In this document: in pieces, positions 1 to 8,279 of the stretch | Numbering within the stretch: position 1 is the first letter of the stretch | Layout of the letters: each line of letters starts with the position of its first letter | Origin: Nocardia aurantia | GTDB lineage: Bacteria; Actinomycetota; Actinomycetes; Mycobacteriales; Mycobacteriaceae | Reading direction: 5' to 3' | NCBI RefSeq assembly: GCF_009604425.1 | Contig: NZ_WEGI01000014.1 | Location: forward strand, 124,001 to 188,000 | Length of the DNA stretch: 64,000 bases | Program-made: the position numbers and the translations under genes | The notes under the pieces: generated by a model | Told to the model about the DNA's origin: nothing | What the model saw: the letters and a program-made list of their open reading frames with translations, nothing else | The model's database searches: none

Positions 1-1
1 C

Positions 2-592
2 GCGGTGATCCGCGACTGGGTGGTGCGCCACGGCTATCCGCCCGGCACCCGCGAACTGGCCGACGCGGTCGGCCTGCGCTCCCCGTCCTCGGTGTCCAAA
101 CATCTGAAAGCCTTGGAGGACAAGGGTTTCCTGCGCCGCAGTGACAGCGTCACCCGCCCGATCGACGTCCGGCTGTTCCTGCGGTCCGCACCGGCGGAGC
201 GCGGTGGCGACACCGGCGATTCGGTCGCGGTCCCCGTGGTCGGCGACATCGCCGCCGGCACCCCGATCCTCGCCGAGGAGCACACCGACGACCTGCTCAC
301 CGTCTCCCGCAGCCTGGTCGGGCGCGGCACGGTGTTCGGGCTGCGGGTCCGCGGCGACTCGATGATCGACGCCGCCATCTGCGACGGCGACCTCGTCGTC
401 GTCCGGCAGCAGCACGAGGCGAACTCCGGCGACATCGTCGCCGCCATGCTCGACGGCGAGGCCACCGTGAAGGTGTACCGCCGCCGTAACGGTCACGTCC
501 ACCTCGAGCCTCGCAACCCCGCCTATCCGGTCCTCGACGGCGACGACGCGGTCGTGCTCGGCAAGGTGGTGTCGGTGATGCGGCGGGTGTAG
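2..592 (+). CDS. lexA: LexA-type SOS repressor, 5' end outside the window
   Basis: The visible 196-197 residues hold the end of a winged-helix DNA-binding domain (about 1-60) and a full S24-type autopeptidase domain. The self-cleavage bond is Ala84-Gly85 in DIAAGT, the nucleophile is Ser119 in GDSM, and the general base is Lys156 in TVKV, numbered from GTG 5. The frame is open to the left edge and the first helix of the usual LexA N-terminus is missing, so the true start lies upstream. The recognition helix region (SPSSVSKHLKAL) differs from the mycobacterial LexA sequence I recall (STSSVAHQLRTL), so this may be a LexA paralogue with a different operator. No SOS box can be assessed because the promoter is outside. 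Confidence 0.9.
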   Translation, partial: AVIRDWVVRHGYPPGTRELADAVGLRSPSSVSKHLKALEDKGFLRRSDSVTRPIDVRLFLRSAPAERGGDTGDSVAVPVVGDIAAGTPILAEEHTDDLLTVSRSLVGRGTVFGLRVRGDSMIDAAICDGDLVVVRQQHEANSGDIVAAMLDGEATVKVYRRRNGHVHLEPRNPAYPVLDGDDAVVLGKVVSVMRRV

Positions 593-667
593 CCGCCGCT
601 GTCACCTTTCCCGGCCGCGATTCGTCGACGCTGCGAACCGAATCCGCCCGGAGGAAGGAATGCCGTC

Positions 668-1588
668 GTGACGCCCGAGGAACTGCTGGCGGTGGAGTTC
701 GAACTCCACCGCCCCCGGCTGCGAGCCGTCGCCTACCGGATGCTCGGCTCGCTGGCCGAGGCCGACGACGCCGTGCAGGAGGCGTGGCTGCGCTTGTCCC
801 GCAACGACTCCGGTGAGATCGCGAACCTGGCCGCCTGGCTGACCACCGTCGTCGGCCGGGTGTGCCTGGACCTCCTGCGCGCCCGCACCGCCCACCGCGA
901 GCAACCGCTGCCCGAGCACCTGCCCGACCCCGTCGTCGGCGCCGACGACGCCGGCGACCCGGAACACCAAGCGCTGCTGGCCGATGCGGTCGGCCTGGCC
1001 CTGCAGGTCGTCCTGCACTCCCTGGCCCCGGCCGAACGACTCGCCTTCGTCCTGCACGACATGTTCGGGCTGCCGTTCGAGCAGATCGGCCCGCTGGTGG
1101 ACCGCACGCCCGGCGCGGCGAAGAAACTGGCCAGCCGGGCCCGGCGGCGGGTGCGCGCCGCACCCCACCCCGGTGGCGACCCCGCCGAGCACCGCCGCGC
1201 CGTCGACGCGTTCCGCAACGCCGCCGCCGGAGGCGATTTCGACGCGCTGCTGGCGATCCTCGACCCCGACGTGCTGCTGCGCGCCGACACCGGCGCCCAC
1301 CCGTTGCAGACCGTGCGCGGCGCGGCGACGGTGGCCGGGCAGGCCACCGGCTTCCGTCGCGGCGGCGGCGCCGGCGCGACCATGCGGCCGGTGCTGATCA
1401 ACGGGCTGCCCGGCCTGGCCGGTGTGCGGGACGGCCGGCCGATCTCGCTGATGAGTTTCACCGTCGCCGGGGGCCGGATCGCCGGCATCGACATCCTCGC
1501 CGATCCCGACCGGCTGGGCCGCCTCGACCTGCCCGGATTCGACGATCGGCCGGATCCGGTCACCTCCGCGGGCCCGCGCTCGTCATAG
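668..1588 (+). CDS. ECF41-group RNA polymerase sigma factor
   Basis: 306 residues with sigma region 2 at about 5-75 (YRMLGSLAEADDAVQEAWLR) and region 4 at about 110-165. A SnoaL-like C-terminal extension of about 120 residues replaces an anti-sigma factor, as in ECF41 proteins. The family's late NPDKL-type motif appears as DPDRL near residue 279; the DGGGK-type motif is poorly kept (RADTGAHP). GTG 668 is preferred because it follows a GGAGGAAGG ribosome site; the nearby ATG at 660 is out of frame. The next gene encodes a carboxymuconolactone-decarboxylase-like protein, the classical ECF41 partner, which supports the call. Confidence 0.88.
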   Translation: MTPEELLAVEFELHRPRLRAVAYRMLGSLAEADDAVQEAWLRLSRNDSGEIANLAAWLTTVVGRVCLDLLRARTAHREQPLPEHLPDPVVGADDAGDPEHQALLADAVGLALQVVLHSLAPAERLAFVLHDMFGLPFEQIGPLVDRTPGAAKKLASRARRRVRAAPHPGGDPAEHRRAVDAFRNAAAGGDFDALLAILDPDVLLRADTGAHPLQTVRGAATVAGQATGFRRGGGAGATMRPVLINGLPGLAGVRDGRPISLMSFTVAGGRIAGIDILADPDRLGRLDLPGFDDRPDPVTSAGPRSS

Positions 1589-1646
1589 CGGTGCACCCGG
1601 CACCGGCCGGGATACGCATCCACCCCCGACTCGTCCGGAGGACGAC

Positions 1647-2117
1647 ATGTCACCACGCATACCCGACGCCAACGCGCTCGTGCCCGAGATCCAGGAGGCG
1701 GCCGCCGCCCTGGTCAGGGCCACCGGCAACGGGGCGCTGCCGCAGAACACCGGCACCCTGGTATTCCTGCGCGCCGGTCAGATCGTCGGCAACACCTACC
1801 AGGTCGCCCGGCACACCGCGAGCCTGCGCGGCGCGGGGGAGTCCGAGGATCGGATAGCCTCCCTCGTGACCTGGTGGGACTCACCGTATTTCAGCGAGGC
1901 CGAACGGGCCGCGCTGGCCCTCACCGAGGCCACCTTCGGGCCCACCCCGCGCGGCGGCGAACGGGTACCCGACGACCTGTTTGCCACGGCCGCCCGGTAC
2001 TACGACCCGAAGGCGCTGACGACTCTCGTGGTCACGCTCGCGACGGCCGGATTCTGGATGAACATCGCGCTCCTGCTGAAGCCCGATCCGATCCGCCAGG
2101 CCACCGTCGCCGCCTGA
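1647..2117 (+). CDS. Carboxymuconolactone decarboxylase/AhpD-like protein lacking the CxxC pair
   Basis: 156 residues with the AhpD-like all-helical pattern and the usual conserved stretch QIxGxxxxxxxHTxxxRxAGExExRI. The redox-active CxxC of AhpD-type members is replaced by NTYQ in GNTYQVARH, and the protein has no cysteine in this region, so peroxidase-type disulfide chemistry is unlikely. A GGAGGAC ribosome site precedes ATG 1647. The gap to the sigma gene is 58 bp and the two probably share a transcript. In ECF41 loci the partner is the usual regulon target; its substrate is unknown. It could be a sensory or non-redox member of the fold. Confidence 0.8.
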   Translation: MSPRIPDANALVPEIQEAAAALVRATGNGALPQNTGTLVFLRAGQIVGNTYQVARHTASLRGAGESEDRIASLVTWWDSPYFSEAERAALALTEATFGPTPRGGERVPDDLFATAARYYDPKALTTLVVTLATAGFWMNIALLLKPDPIRQATVAA

Positions 2118-2174
2118 CCGCGGCCGGTCGCCGACGTCGGCCGGCGACCCGGCACTGGTCCGTGACCCGGTCCC

Positions 2175-2262
2175 GGGTCGCGACCGGTGCCGGGTCGCGA
2201 TCAGTGCTCGGTCGGGTCGCGGCCGGATCCGGTCGCCATCAGTGCAGGGCCGCGATCAGTGC
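2175..2262. repeat. Short degenerate direct repeats downstream of the GT-C gene
   Basis: Two interleaved motifs recur. CGCGATCAGTGC or CGCCATCAGTGC is at 2196-2207, 2234-2245 and 2251-2262, and GGGTCGCG is at 2175-2182, 2192-2199 and 2214-2221. The last copy overlaps the stop codon of the minus-strand glycosyltransferase. The block lies between two convergent genes, so it may act as a termination or slippage-derived region. No strong hairpin with a T-tract is seen. Confidence 0.5.
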
Positions 2263-4286
2263 GGGTCCGCGGTCAGGTCGTACACCACCAGCCCGTCCAG
2301 ATGCCGGGCCGGATAGTGCGCCGACACCCACTGATAGATGTCCTCGTCCCCGACCGGATGCCACCAGCCCGCCGCCGGACTGTACGGGGCCGCATCGGGT
2401 TTCGCGTCCGCGCTCCTGTCGGTGCGCCACGCGTCCGGCAGCTTCACCTCGGTGGCCAGATAGTAGGAGATCTGATGGGTGCGGGCCAGTTCCTCGAACC
2501 GCGGCAGCCCCGGCGCCGGATCCTCCGAGGTGAACCCGCCGATGGCCAGTACCGGTGTGCGCGTGGCCAATTCCAGCCCCGCGGCCGGACCGGACCGATC
2601 GATCGCCGCCGACCACCGGGTGTGCGTCGCCTGCAACAGCGACACCAGCTGCGGATCGTAGTCGGTGCCGCCCATCATCACCGACAACTGTTTCCGGAAC
2701 ATCGCGAACGCGCCGGACTGCGGCTCCGGCCGCGCCGGACCCACCGAAGGCCCACCGCCGGTGTGCGATTGCGGCAGCGTCGCCGCGGCGTACGCGGTCG
2801 AACCGGCCAGCCCCGCGACCATCCCGGCCGCCAGCAGCAGCGCCGTCACCCGGCGGGGCACCCGCCGGCCCAGCGGCGGAATCACCGTGGCCACCAGCGC
2901 CACCACCGCGACCACGGTCACCGCCAGGATCGCCCAGCGCAGCCACGGCTGCCAGGAAGCGTTGCGGCGCAACAGCACGAACGCCCAGCCGCCACCGGCG
3001 GCCACCAGCAGCGCGCCGCCGATCCGCCCCGCCGCGGTGCCGCGCCGCGCCCACGCCTCGTGCGCGCCGAGCGCGAGACTGCCCGCCACCGCCGGCGCGA
3101 TCGCCAGCGTGTAATAGGCGTGCATGCCACCCTTCATGCCGGAGAACGCGACCGAGTCGATCAGCAGCCACAGCCCGAACAGCAGCGCCGCGCCGCGCAC
3201 GAGGTCCGTCCGCGGCGCCCGCCACCGCAGCACCAGCACCAGCACGAACGCCACCACCGCCGCCGGCAGCAGCCACGAGATCTCGAAACCGATCTCCCCG
3301 GCGAACATTCGCGTCGGGCCGGTCCCGTTACCGCCGAAACCGCCTCCGCCGCCACCGAATCGGGGGAACTGGTACCCCGGCGGCGGCTGGAACAGATTGC
3401 GGCCGTGATGATTGTGTCCGAGGTAGCGCGCGAAGCCGTTGTAGCCCAGCACCAGATCCATGAACGTGTCGTTCGCCGACCCGGCCAGATACGGCCGCGA
3501 CGACGCCGGCCACAGGATCGTCAGCAGCACATACCAGCCCGACGAGACGACCAGCGCCGCCGCGGCCGCCAGCAGATGCAGCAGCCGCCTGCCGATCGTG
3601 GCCGGGGCGACCAGCAGATAGGTCAGCGCCAGCGCGGGCAGCACCATCAGCCCTTCCAGCATCTTGGCCAGGAACGCGAAACCGAGCGCCACCCCGGCCC
3701 AGATCAGCCACCGCACATCGGCTTTCGGCAGGGCCCGCACGGTGCACCACGCGGCGACGGTCATCGCCAGCACCATCACCGCGTCGGGATTGTCGAACCG
3801 GAACATCAACGCCGCCACCGGCGTCACCGCCAGCGCCAGCCCGCCCAGCAGGCCCGCGCCGCGGCTGCCGGTGACCCCGGTGACCGTCGCGTAGAGCAGC
3901 GCGACCGCGGCGACGGCCATCAGCGCCTCCGGCACCAGCATGGACGCGCTGGAGAAGCCGAACAGCCGCACCGACACCCCCATCACCCACTGCGAGAGCG
4001 GTGGCTTGTCCACGGTGATGAAGTTCGAGGGATCCAGCGAACCGAACAGCACCGCCTTCCAGCTGCGCGAGCCGGACCACGCGGCGGCGGCGTAGAAGCT
4101 GTTGCCCATCGCGTTGACGGTGATGTTCCACAGATAGGCCACGGCGGTGCCGAGCAGCAGCACGATCAGCGCGATCCGCTCCCAGCGGCGGGCAGGCGGC
4201 GGACCCGCGGTGTCGATCGGATCGGGATCGGTCGGATCGGGATCGGTCGAGCCGGGCAGGGCAGTGTCGGCTGTCGTCGCTGTCAC
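2256..4286 (-). CDS. GT-C membrane glycosyltransferase (ArnT/GT39-like, YkcB type)
   Basis: 676 residues with about 11-13 hydrophobic spans. After an acidic, repetitive N-terminal tail (DPDPTDPDPIDT) come the first transmembrane helix and a periplasmic loop rich in aromatic and Asn residues (NSFYAAAAWSGSRSWKAVLFG, then DPSNFITVDKPPLSQW), typical of bacterial PMT-2/ArnT-like glycosyltransferases that use polyprenyl-phosphate sugars outside the membrane. A Gly-rich insert sits near residue 310 and a soluble domain of about 150 residues forms the C-terminus. A short inverted repeat CTCACC/GGTGAG lies upstream at about 4299-4316. The mycolyltransferase gene lies 73 bp upstream on the same strand, suggesting a cell-envelope role. 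The sugar and acceptor cannot be told from sequence. Confidence 0.85.
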   Translation of the reverse strand: MTATTADTALPGSTDPDPTDPDPIDTAGPPPARRWERIALIVLLLGTAVAYLWNITVNAMGNSFYAAAAWSGSRSWKAVLFGSLDPSNFITVDKPPLSQWVMGVSVRLFGFSSASMLVPEALMAVAAVALLYATVTGVTGSRGAGLLGGLALAVTPVAALMFRFDNPDAVMVLAMTVAAWCTVRALPKADVRWLIWAGVALGFAFLAKMLEGLMVLPALALTYLLVAPATIGRRLLHLLAAAAALVVSSGWYVLLTILWPASSRPYLAGSANDTFMDLVLGYNGFARYLGHNHHGRNLFQPPPGYQFPRFGGGGGGFGGNGTGPTRMFAGEIGFEISWLLPAAVVAFVLVLVLRWRAPRTDLVRGAALLFGLWLLIDSVAFSGMKGGMHAYYTLAIAPAVAGSLALGAHEAWARRGTAAGRIGGALLVAAGGGWAFVLLRRNASWQPWLRWAILAVTVVAVVALVATVIPPLGRRVPRRVTALLLAAGMVAGLAGSTAYAAATLPQSHTGGGPSVGPARPEPQSGAFAMFRKQLSVMMGGTDYDPQLVSLLQATHTRWSAAIDRSGPAAGLELATRTPVLAIGGFTSEDPAPGLPRFEELARTHQISYYLATEVKLPDAWRTDRSADAKPDAAPYSPAAGWWHPVGDEDIYQWVSAHYPARHLDGLVVYDLTADPH

Positions 4287-4359
4287 CGCGGGAGTCTCTC
4301 ACCCGTGCCGGTGAGCATCCTGGCGTGCGCCTGGGAGAATTCTGAGAGCGTCCCGCCGG

Positions 4360-5418
4360 TCACGACCCGTCGACGCCGAGCGCGTCGGCGAACATCGGCC
4401 ACGAATCGTGCAGATCCTGCTGCCAGTAACCCCAGGAATGCGTTCCCGTGGGCCGGAACCGGAAGGTCGCCGGGATCTGCAGCGCCGCGAACCGGCCCTG
4501 CAACGCGTGCGTGCACGTGTCGGTCACCGTCTCCAGCAGGGCGCCGCTGAGCATCTGCGCGATCAGCTTGACCGGGTCACCGCCGATGCCGGGACCGTCC
4601 ATGGTGTCCAGCGGACCCGGCCACCCGGTCCCGCTCGACACGTAGATCGCGGTGCCGCGCAACCGATCCGCGTGCAGATACGGATCCATCGCCGCCCAGG
4701 TCGGATCGCCCGGCGGCCCCCACATGTTCACCGGATCACCGGACCAGCGGCCCACCACCGCGCCGACCATCGCCTGCCCCTGCGGATTGCTGGTCTCCAC
4801 ACAGCCGCTGTAGGAACCGATCGCCTTGTACAGTCCGGGCGCGGCCATCGCCAGCTGGAACACCGACGTCCCCGACATGGACACGCCCGCGATCGCGGCG
4901 GTGCCGTCGGTGTGCAGCGCCGAATCGATCACCGGCGGCAGTTCCTCGGTGAGGAAGGTCGTCCACAGCGGCCGGCCCAGCACCGGATCGGCGGTGCGCC
5001 AATCGGTGAAGTAGCTGCCGCGGCCGCCGATCGGCACCACCACGTTCACCTGCTTGTCGGCGAAGAAGCCGACCATGTCGGTCTGGTCGGTCCAGCCGCC
5101 TCCGCTGTCACCGTCGCCGCCGCTGGAACCGTTGAGCAGATACAGCGTCGGCGCGGGCGTCGACGTGTCCGAGGCGCGCAGGATCTTCACGGTGATGTCG
5201 GTGTCCATCGCCGCCGAGTGCACCGTCAGATCGATGAACCGGTCCAGGTTCGGGACCGCCTTCGTCATCCGGGTGCCGTCGTCGGCGGGCCGGGCCGAGG
5301 CGATCAGCGCCGCGGCGACCGCGGGCGGGCCGGGCTGATCCGCCGCCGCGGGCACCACCGGGACGAGCGCGGCCGCGGCGAGCAGCGGCGCGAACAATCC
5401 GACGACACGTCGACCCAC
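4360..5418 (-). CDS. Secreted mycolyltransferase, antigen 85 family
   Basis: An alpha/beta-hydrolase esterase of 352 residues with a signal peptide (GRRVVGLFAPLLAAAALVPVV, cut near AAA-DQ). The nucleophile is Ser180 in GVSMSG and the C-terminal histidine is in GTHSWGYW, matching the antigen-85 pattern. The family transfers mycolic acids to trehalose or arabinogalactan outside the membrane. GTG 5418 is chosen because GGAGGTG lies 6-10 bases upstream and it places Arg-Arg at the N-terminus; an in-frame TTG at 5436 is the alternative. Upstream, 5419-5637 holds no gene and presumably the promoter. Confidence 0.9.
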   Translation of the reverse strand: MGRRVVGLFAPLLAAAALVPVVPAAADQPGPPAVAAALIASARPADDGTRMTKAVPNLDRFIDLTVHSAAMDTDITVKILRASDTSTPAPTLYLLNGSSGGDGDSGGGWTDQTDMVGFFADKQVNVVVPIGGRGSYFTDWRTADPVLGRPLWTTFLTEELPPVIDSALHTDGTAAIAGVSMSGTSVFQLAMAAPGLYKAIGSYSGCVETSNPQGQAMVGAVVGRWSGDPVNMWGPPGDPTWAAMDPYLHADRLRGTAIYVSSGTGWPGPLDTMDGPGIGGDPVKLIAQMLSGALLETVTDTCTHALQGRFAALQIPATFRFRPTGTHSWGYWQQDLHDSWPMFADALGVDGS

Positions 5419-5637
5419 GAATTCCACCTCCGCCAATGTGTGGCCCCCGCTTGCGGTGACGGTAGGACGTCGCGGCGGGTACCGACAAGTCGGGGCGCAG
5501 GGTACTGGACAAGAAACCAGTCCCGCCCGGGTGGGCCTGGGGGCCGATCACAACCATGAACGGCCGCCGGCCGGGTACCGAGCGCAGGCCCTGTGGCCGC
5601 TGTGCGCGGCCTGGGGGCCCGCTGTGGGCGCGCCGGC

Positions 5638-6960
5638 TCAGCGCGGCACGGTCACCGGATCGGCACAGCTGTCCGGCGCGTCCACCAGCGAGCAGTCGTC
5701 CGGGCCGCGCGTGGGCCGGTACCCGGCGGGCACCCCGCCGTCGCGGATCAGCGCGGTATAGGCCGCGACGGCGTCGGTGGGCCGCCGGTCCAGGGCCGCG
5801 CCGGCGCGCACGTCGACACTGTAGAGCCCGAAACGCGGTGTGTAGCTGCCCCATTCGTAGTTGTCGGTGAGACTCCAGTAGTTGTAGCCGATGACCTTCA
5901 GGCCGTCGGCGGCCGCACGCTGGATCCAGTAGACGGTGTCGCGCAGATCGTCGCCGCGGCGGTACCCGTCGGCGCGCGGCTGCTCGTCGCGGGTCGGCAT
6001 CCCGTTCTCCACCACGAACAGCGGCAGCCCCGGGAACCGGCGCGCGTAGTGCCGCAGCGCGTAGTAGATGCCCTCCGGTTGCAGCGGCAGATTCCACAAC
6101 CGGTCGAAATCCGCCGGCGACACCTGCTGGATCGACTGCGGGGTGAATCCGTAGTAGTAGTCGATGCCCACGAAGTCGAGGGTCGCGGCGATCGCGTCGA
6201 GCATCGGCCCGTTGACCGCCGGCTCGGCGGTGCCCGCCAGATAGGCGATGTTGCTGGTGACCATCGCGCCGGGCTGCACCGCGTGGATGTGCCGGTAGGC
6301 GCCGCGGTGCGCGTCGATCAACCGCTGCTGCGTCACCGGTACGTCCGCCGCGGCCAGGCCGCCGCCGGTGACCTCGTTGAGGATGTAGAACGCCGGCTCG
6401 TTGATGGTGACCCACAACGGATCGTGGCGCGCGTAGCGATCGATCACGGTGCGCGCGTTGGCGAGCCACGCGTCGAGCATCCCCGCGTGCGCCCAGCCGC
6501 CGCGATCGGCCGCCCAGCCCGGGTACACCCAGTGGTCGAGGGTGATCATCGGCCGGATCCCGTGCCGGGCCAGCGTTTCCAGCACCCGGTCGTAGAACGC
6601 GAACCCGGCGTCGTCCCACCCGTCCGGATGCGGTTGTACCCGTGCCCATTCCACGCTGAACCGATACACCCGGACCCCGAGCCCGGCCGCCAGCGCGATG
6701 TCCTGTTCGTAGCGGGTGTAGAAGTCCACCGAGTCGCGATACGGCTCGTGTGCCGAACCCGCCGCGTACCGGGCCCAATTGCTGTCCGGCGCATGACCTT
6801 CGCACTGGAACCCGGCGCTGGCCACCCCCCAGAGGAAGTCGTCGCCCAGCGGCGGCACCACCGCCGGGGCCGGGGCCGCCCCGGCGAGCGGGACAGGGGC
6901 GGCCAGCGCCCCGGCGCCTGCGGCGAGGACGGCGAGCGCGTGACGGCGGGTCAGGGGCAT
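5638..6960 (-). CDS. Tat-exported family GH1 beta-glycosidase
   Basis: 440 residues. The N-terminus has a twin-arginine signal (LTRRHALAVLAAGAGAL), then a single GH1 barrel: LWGVASAGFQCEG near 44, acid/base Glu188 in TINEP, nucleophile Glu319 in VENG, and the late YNYWSLTDNYEW segment. Most GH1 enzymes are cytoplasmic, so export is unusual. ATG 6960 is chosen because it begins exactly at the Tat motif. The gene lies 35 bp after the alditol oxidase stop and probably belongs to the MFS-oxidase-GH1 operon. A hydrolase acting on plant-type or alditol glycosides outside the cell is an inference. Confidence 0.87.
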   Translation of the reverse strand: MPLTRRHALAVLAAGAGALAAPVPLAGAAPAPAVVPPLGDDFLWGVASAGFQCEGHAPDSNWARYAAGSAHEPYRDSVDFYTRYEQDIALAAGLGVRVYRFSVEWARVQPHPDGWDDAGFAFYDRVLETLARHGIRPMITLDHWVYPGWAADRGGWAHAGMLDAWLANARTVIDRYARHDPLWVTINEPAFYILNEVTGGGLAAADVPVTQQRLIDAHRGAYRHIHAVQPGAMVTSNIAYLAGTAEPAVNGPMLDAIAATLDFVGIDYYYGFTPQSIQQVSPADFDRLWNLPLQPEGIYYALRHYARRFPGLPLFVVENGMPTRDEQPRADGYRRGDDLRDTVYWIQRAAADGLKVIGYNYWSLTDNYEWGSYTPRFGLYSVDVRAGAALDRRPTDAVAAYTALIRDGGVPAGYRPTRGPDDCSLVDAPDSCADPVTVPR

Positions 6961-6995
6961 GGCATCCTCATCGTCGAGTGCGGGACGGGCAATTC

Positions 6996-8279
6996 TCACT
7001 CACCAACTGGGCGCGTGTCCAGCTTCGGGGCCGGTGTCCCCGCCCGCGGGAAAAACCGATCCAGGAAATCATTGCGGAACTTTCCGGCCGGGTCGTACCC
7101 GTCGAGCAGCCGCGCGAAATCGGCCCACCGGTCGTAGCGGCCGCGCAACCGGTCCGGCCCGGCGGTGAACACCTTGCCCCAGTGCGGGCGCGCCCCGAAC
7201 CGCGCGAGCCGTTCCTCGATCGCCGCCACCACCGGCGTCACCGCCGCGGGGTCGTCGATCCAGGTGAAATGGAATGCGGCCGAATCACGTCCGGCCGCCG
7301 GGCTCAGCCACAACTCGTCGCCGGCGACGGTCCGGATCTCCCCGATCCGCAGCACCGGCGCGATCCGGTCCCGCATGTCGTCCAGCGCCGCGAAGGCCTC
7401 GGTCACGCATTCGACCGGCACGAAGAACTCCGACTGCAACTCCCGCCCGCTGCTGGGGGTGAACTCGAGCCGGAAATGCGGCAGCCGCCGATACCACGGC
7501 CCGGACACCCCCAACTGCTCCGTGCAGTGCCGCGCCGGCATCCCCGGCACCGGATGCATGGCGACCGTGGCGCGAGAAGCCCCGTGCCACAACAACTCCG
7601 GCGTCTCGTGCGGCCCCTTCAGCCACACCTGATCGATGCGGTCCGTACGCCAGCGGGTGAACAGGCTCACGCTGTACCCCGCCCCGAGGATCTCCGCCGC
7701 GTCCTCGGTGAACCGCTCGACGGGCAGATCCTCGTACACGTACTGGGCGATCTCGAACGCCGGGACCAGATCGAGGGTCACCGCGGTCACCACGCCGACA
7801 CCGCCGAGCCCCACCACCATGCCCGCGAAATCCGGCTCCCCGCGCCGGATCCCGGCCACCTGCCCGTCCGCGGTGACCAGTTCCAGCCCCGCCACCGCCG
7901 TGGCCAGGCTCCCGTTGCGCACCCCGGACCCGTGGGTGCCCGTCGCGACCGCCCCCGCCACCGAGATGTGCGGCAGCGAACCGAGATTCGGCAACGCGAA
8001 GCCCGCCTCGTCCAGAGTCCGCACGAATTCCCCGTACCGCAGCCCGGCCGACACGGTCACCGCCGACCGCGCCGCGTCGATCTCCACCCGCCGCGGCAAC
8101 CCGGCCACCGACACCAGATCCCCGGCGGTGTCGGCGATCCGGTTGAACGAATGCCCCGTCCCCAGCGCCCGCACCCGCTCGGCGCCGGCCACGAGCCGGG
8201 CCACCTCGGCCACACTGCCCGGCCGATGCACCCGCCGCGCGCCGAAGACGACATTGCCGGCCCAGTTGGTAAACGTCAC
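6996..8279 (-). CDS. aldO: Alditol oxidase (AldO-like flavoprotein)
   Basis: 427 residues that follow Streptomyces AldO nearly end to end: TNWAGN at the start, covalent-FAD histidine His43 in GTGHSF, NLGSLPHISVAGAVATGTHGSG for FAD binding, KMHPVPGM-like MHPVPGMPA, FTPSSGRELQSE, and RPHWGK near 385. AldO oxidises xylitol, sorbitol and similar polyols at C1 with oxygen, giving an aldose and hydrogen peroxide. GTG 8279 overlaps the TGA of the transporter gene by 4 bases (GTGA), indicating translational coupling. There is no export signal, so it acts in the cytoplasm. Confidence 0.9.
   Translation of the reverse strand: MTFTNWAGNVVFGARRVHRPGSVAEVARLVAGAERVRALGTGHSFNRIADTAGDLVSVAGLPRRVEIDAARSAVTVSAGLRYGEFVRTLDEAGFALPNLGSLPHISVAGAVATGTHGSGVRNGSLATAVAGLELVTADGQVAGIRRGEPDFAGMVVGLGGVGVVTAVTLDLVPAFEIAQYVYEDLPVERFTEDAAEILGAGYSVSLFTRWRTDRIDQVWLKGPHETPELLWHGASRATVAMHPVPGMPARHCTEQLGVSGPWYRRLPHFRLEFTPSSGRELQSEFFVPVECVTEAFAALDDMRDRIAPVLRIGEIRTVAGDELWLSPAAGRDSAAFHFTWIDDPAAVTPVVAAIEERLARFGARPHWGKVFTAGPDRLRGRYDRWADFARLLDGYDPAGKFRNDFLDRFFPRAGTPAPKLDTRPVGE

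Noticed and set aside
2187..4550. A long open frame on the plus strand across the glycosyltransferase gene
   Set aside because: Arg/Gln/His-rich composition from antisense high-G+C codons; the minus-strand frame has clear membrane helices and GT-C motifs.
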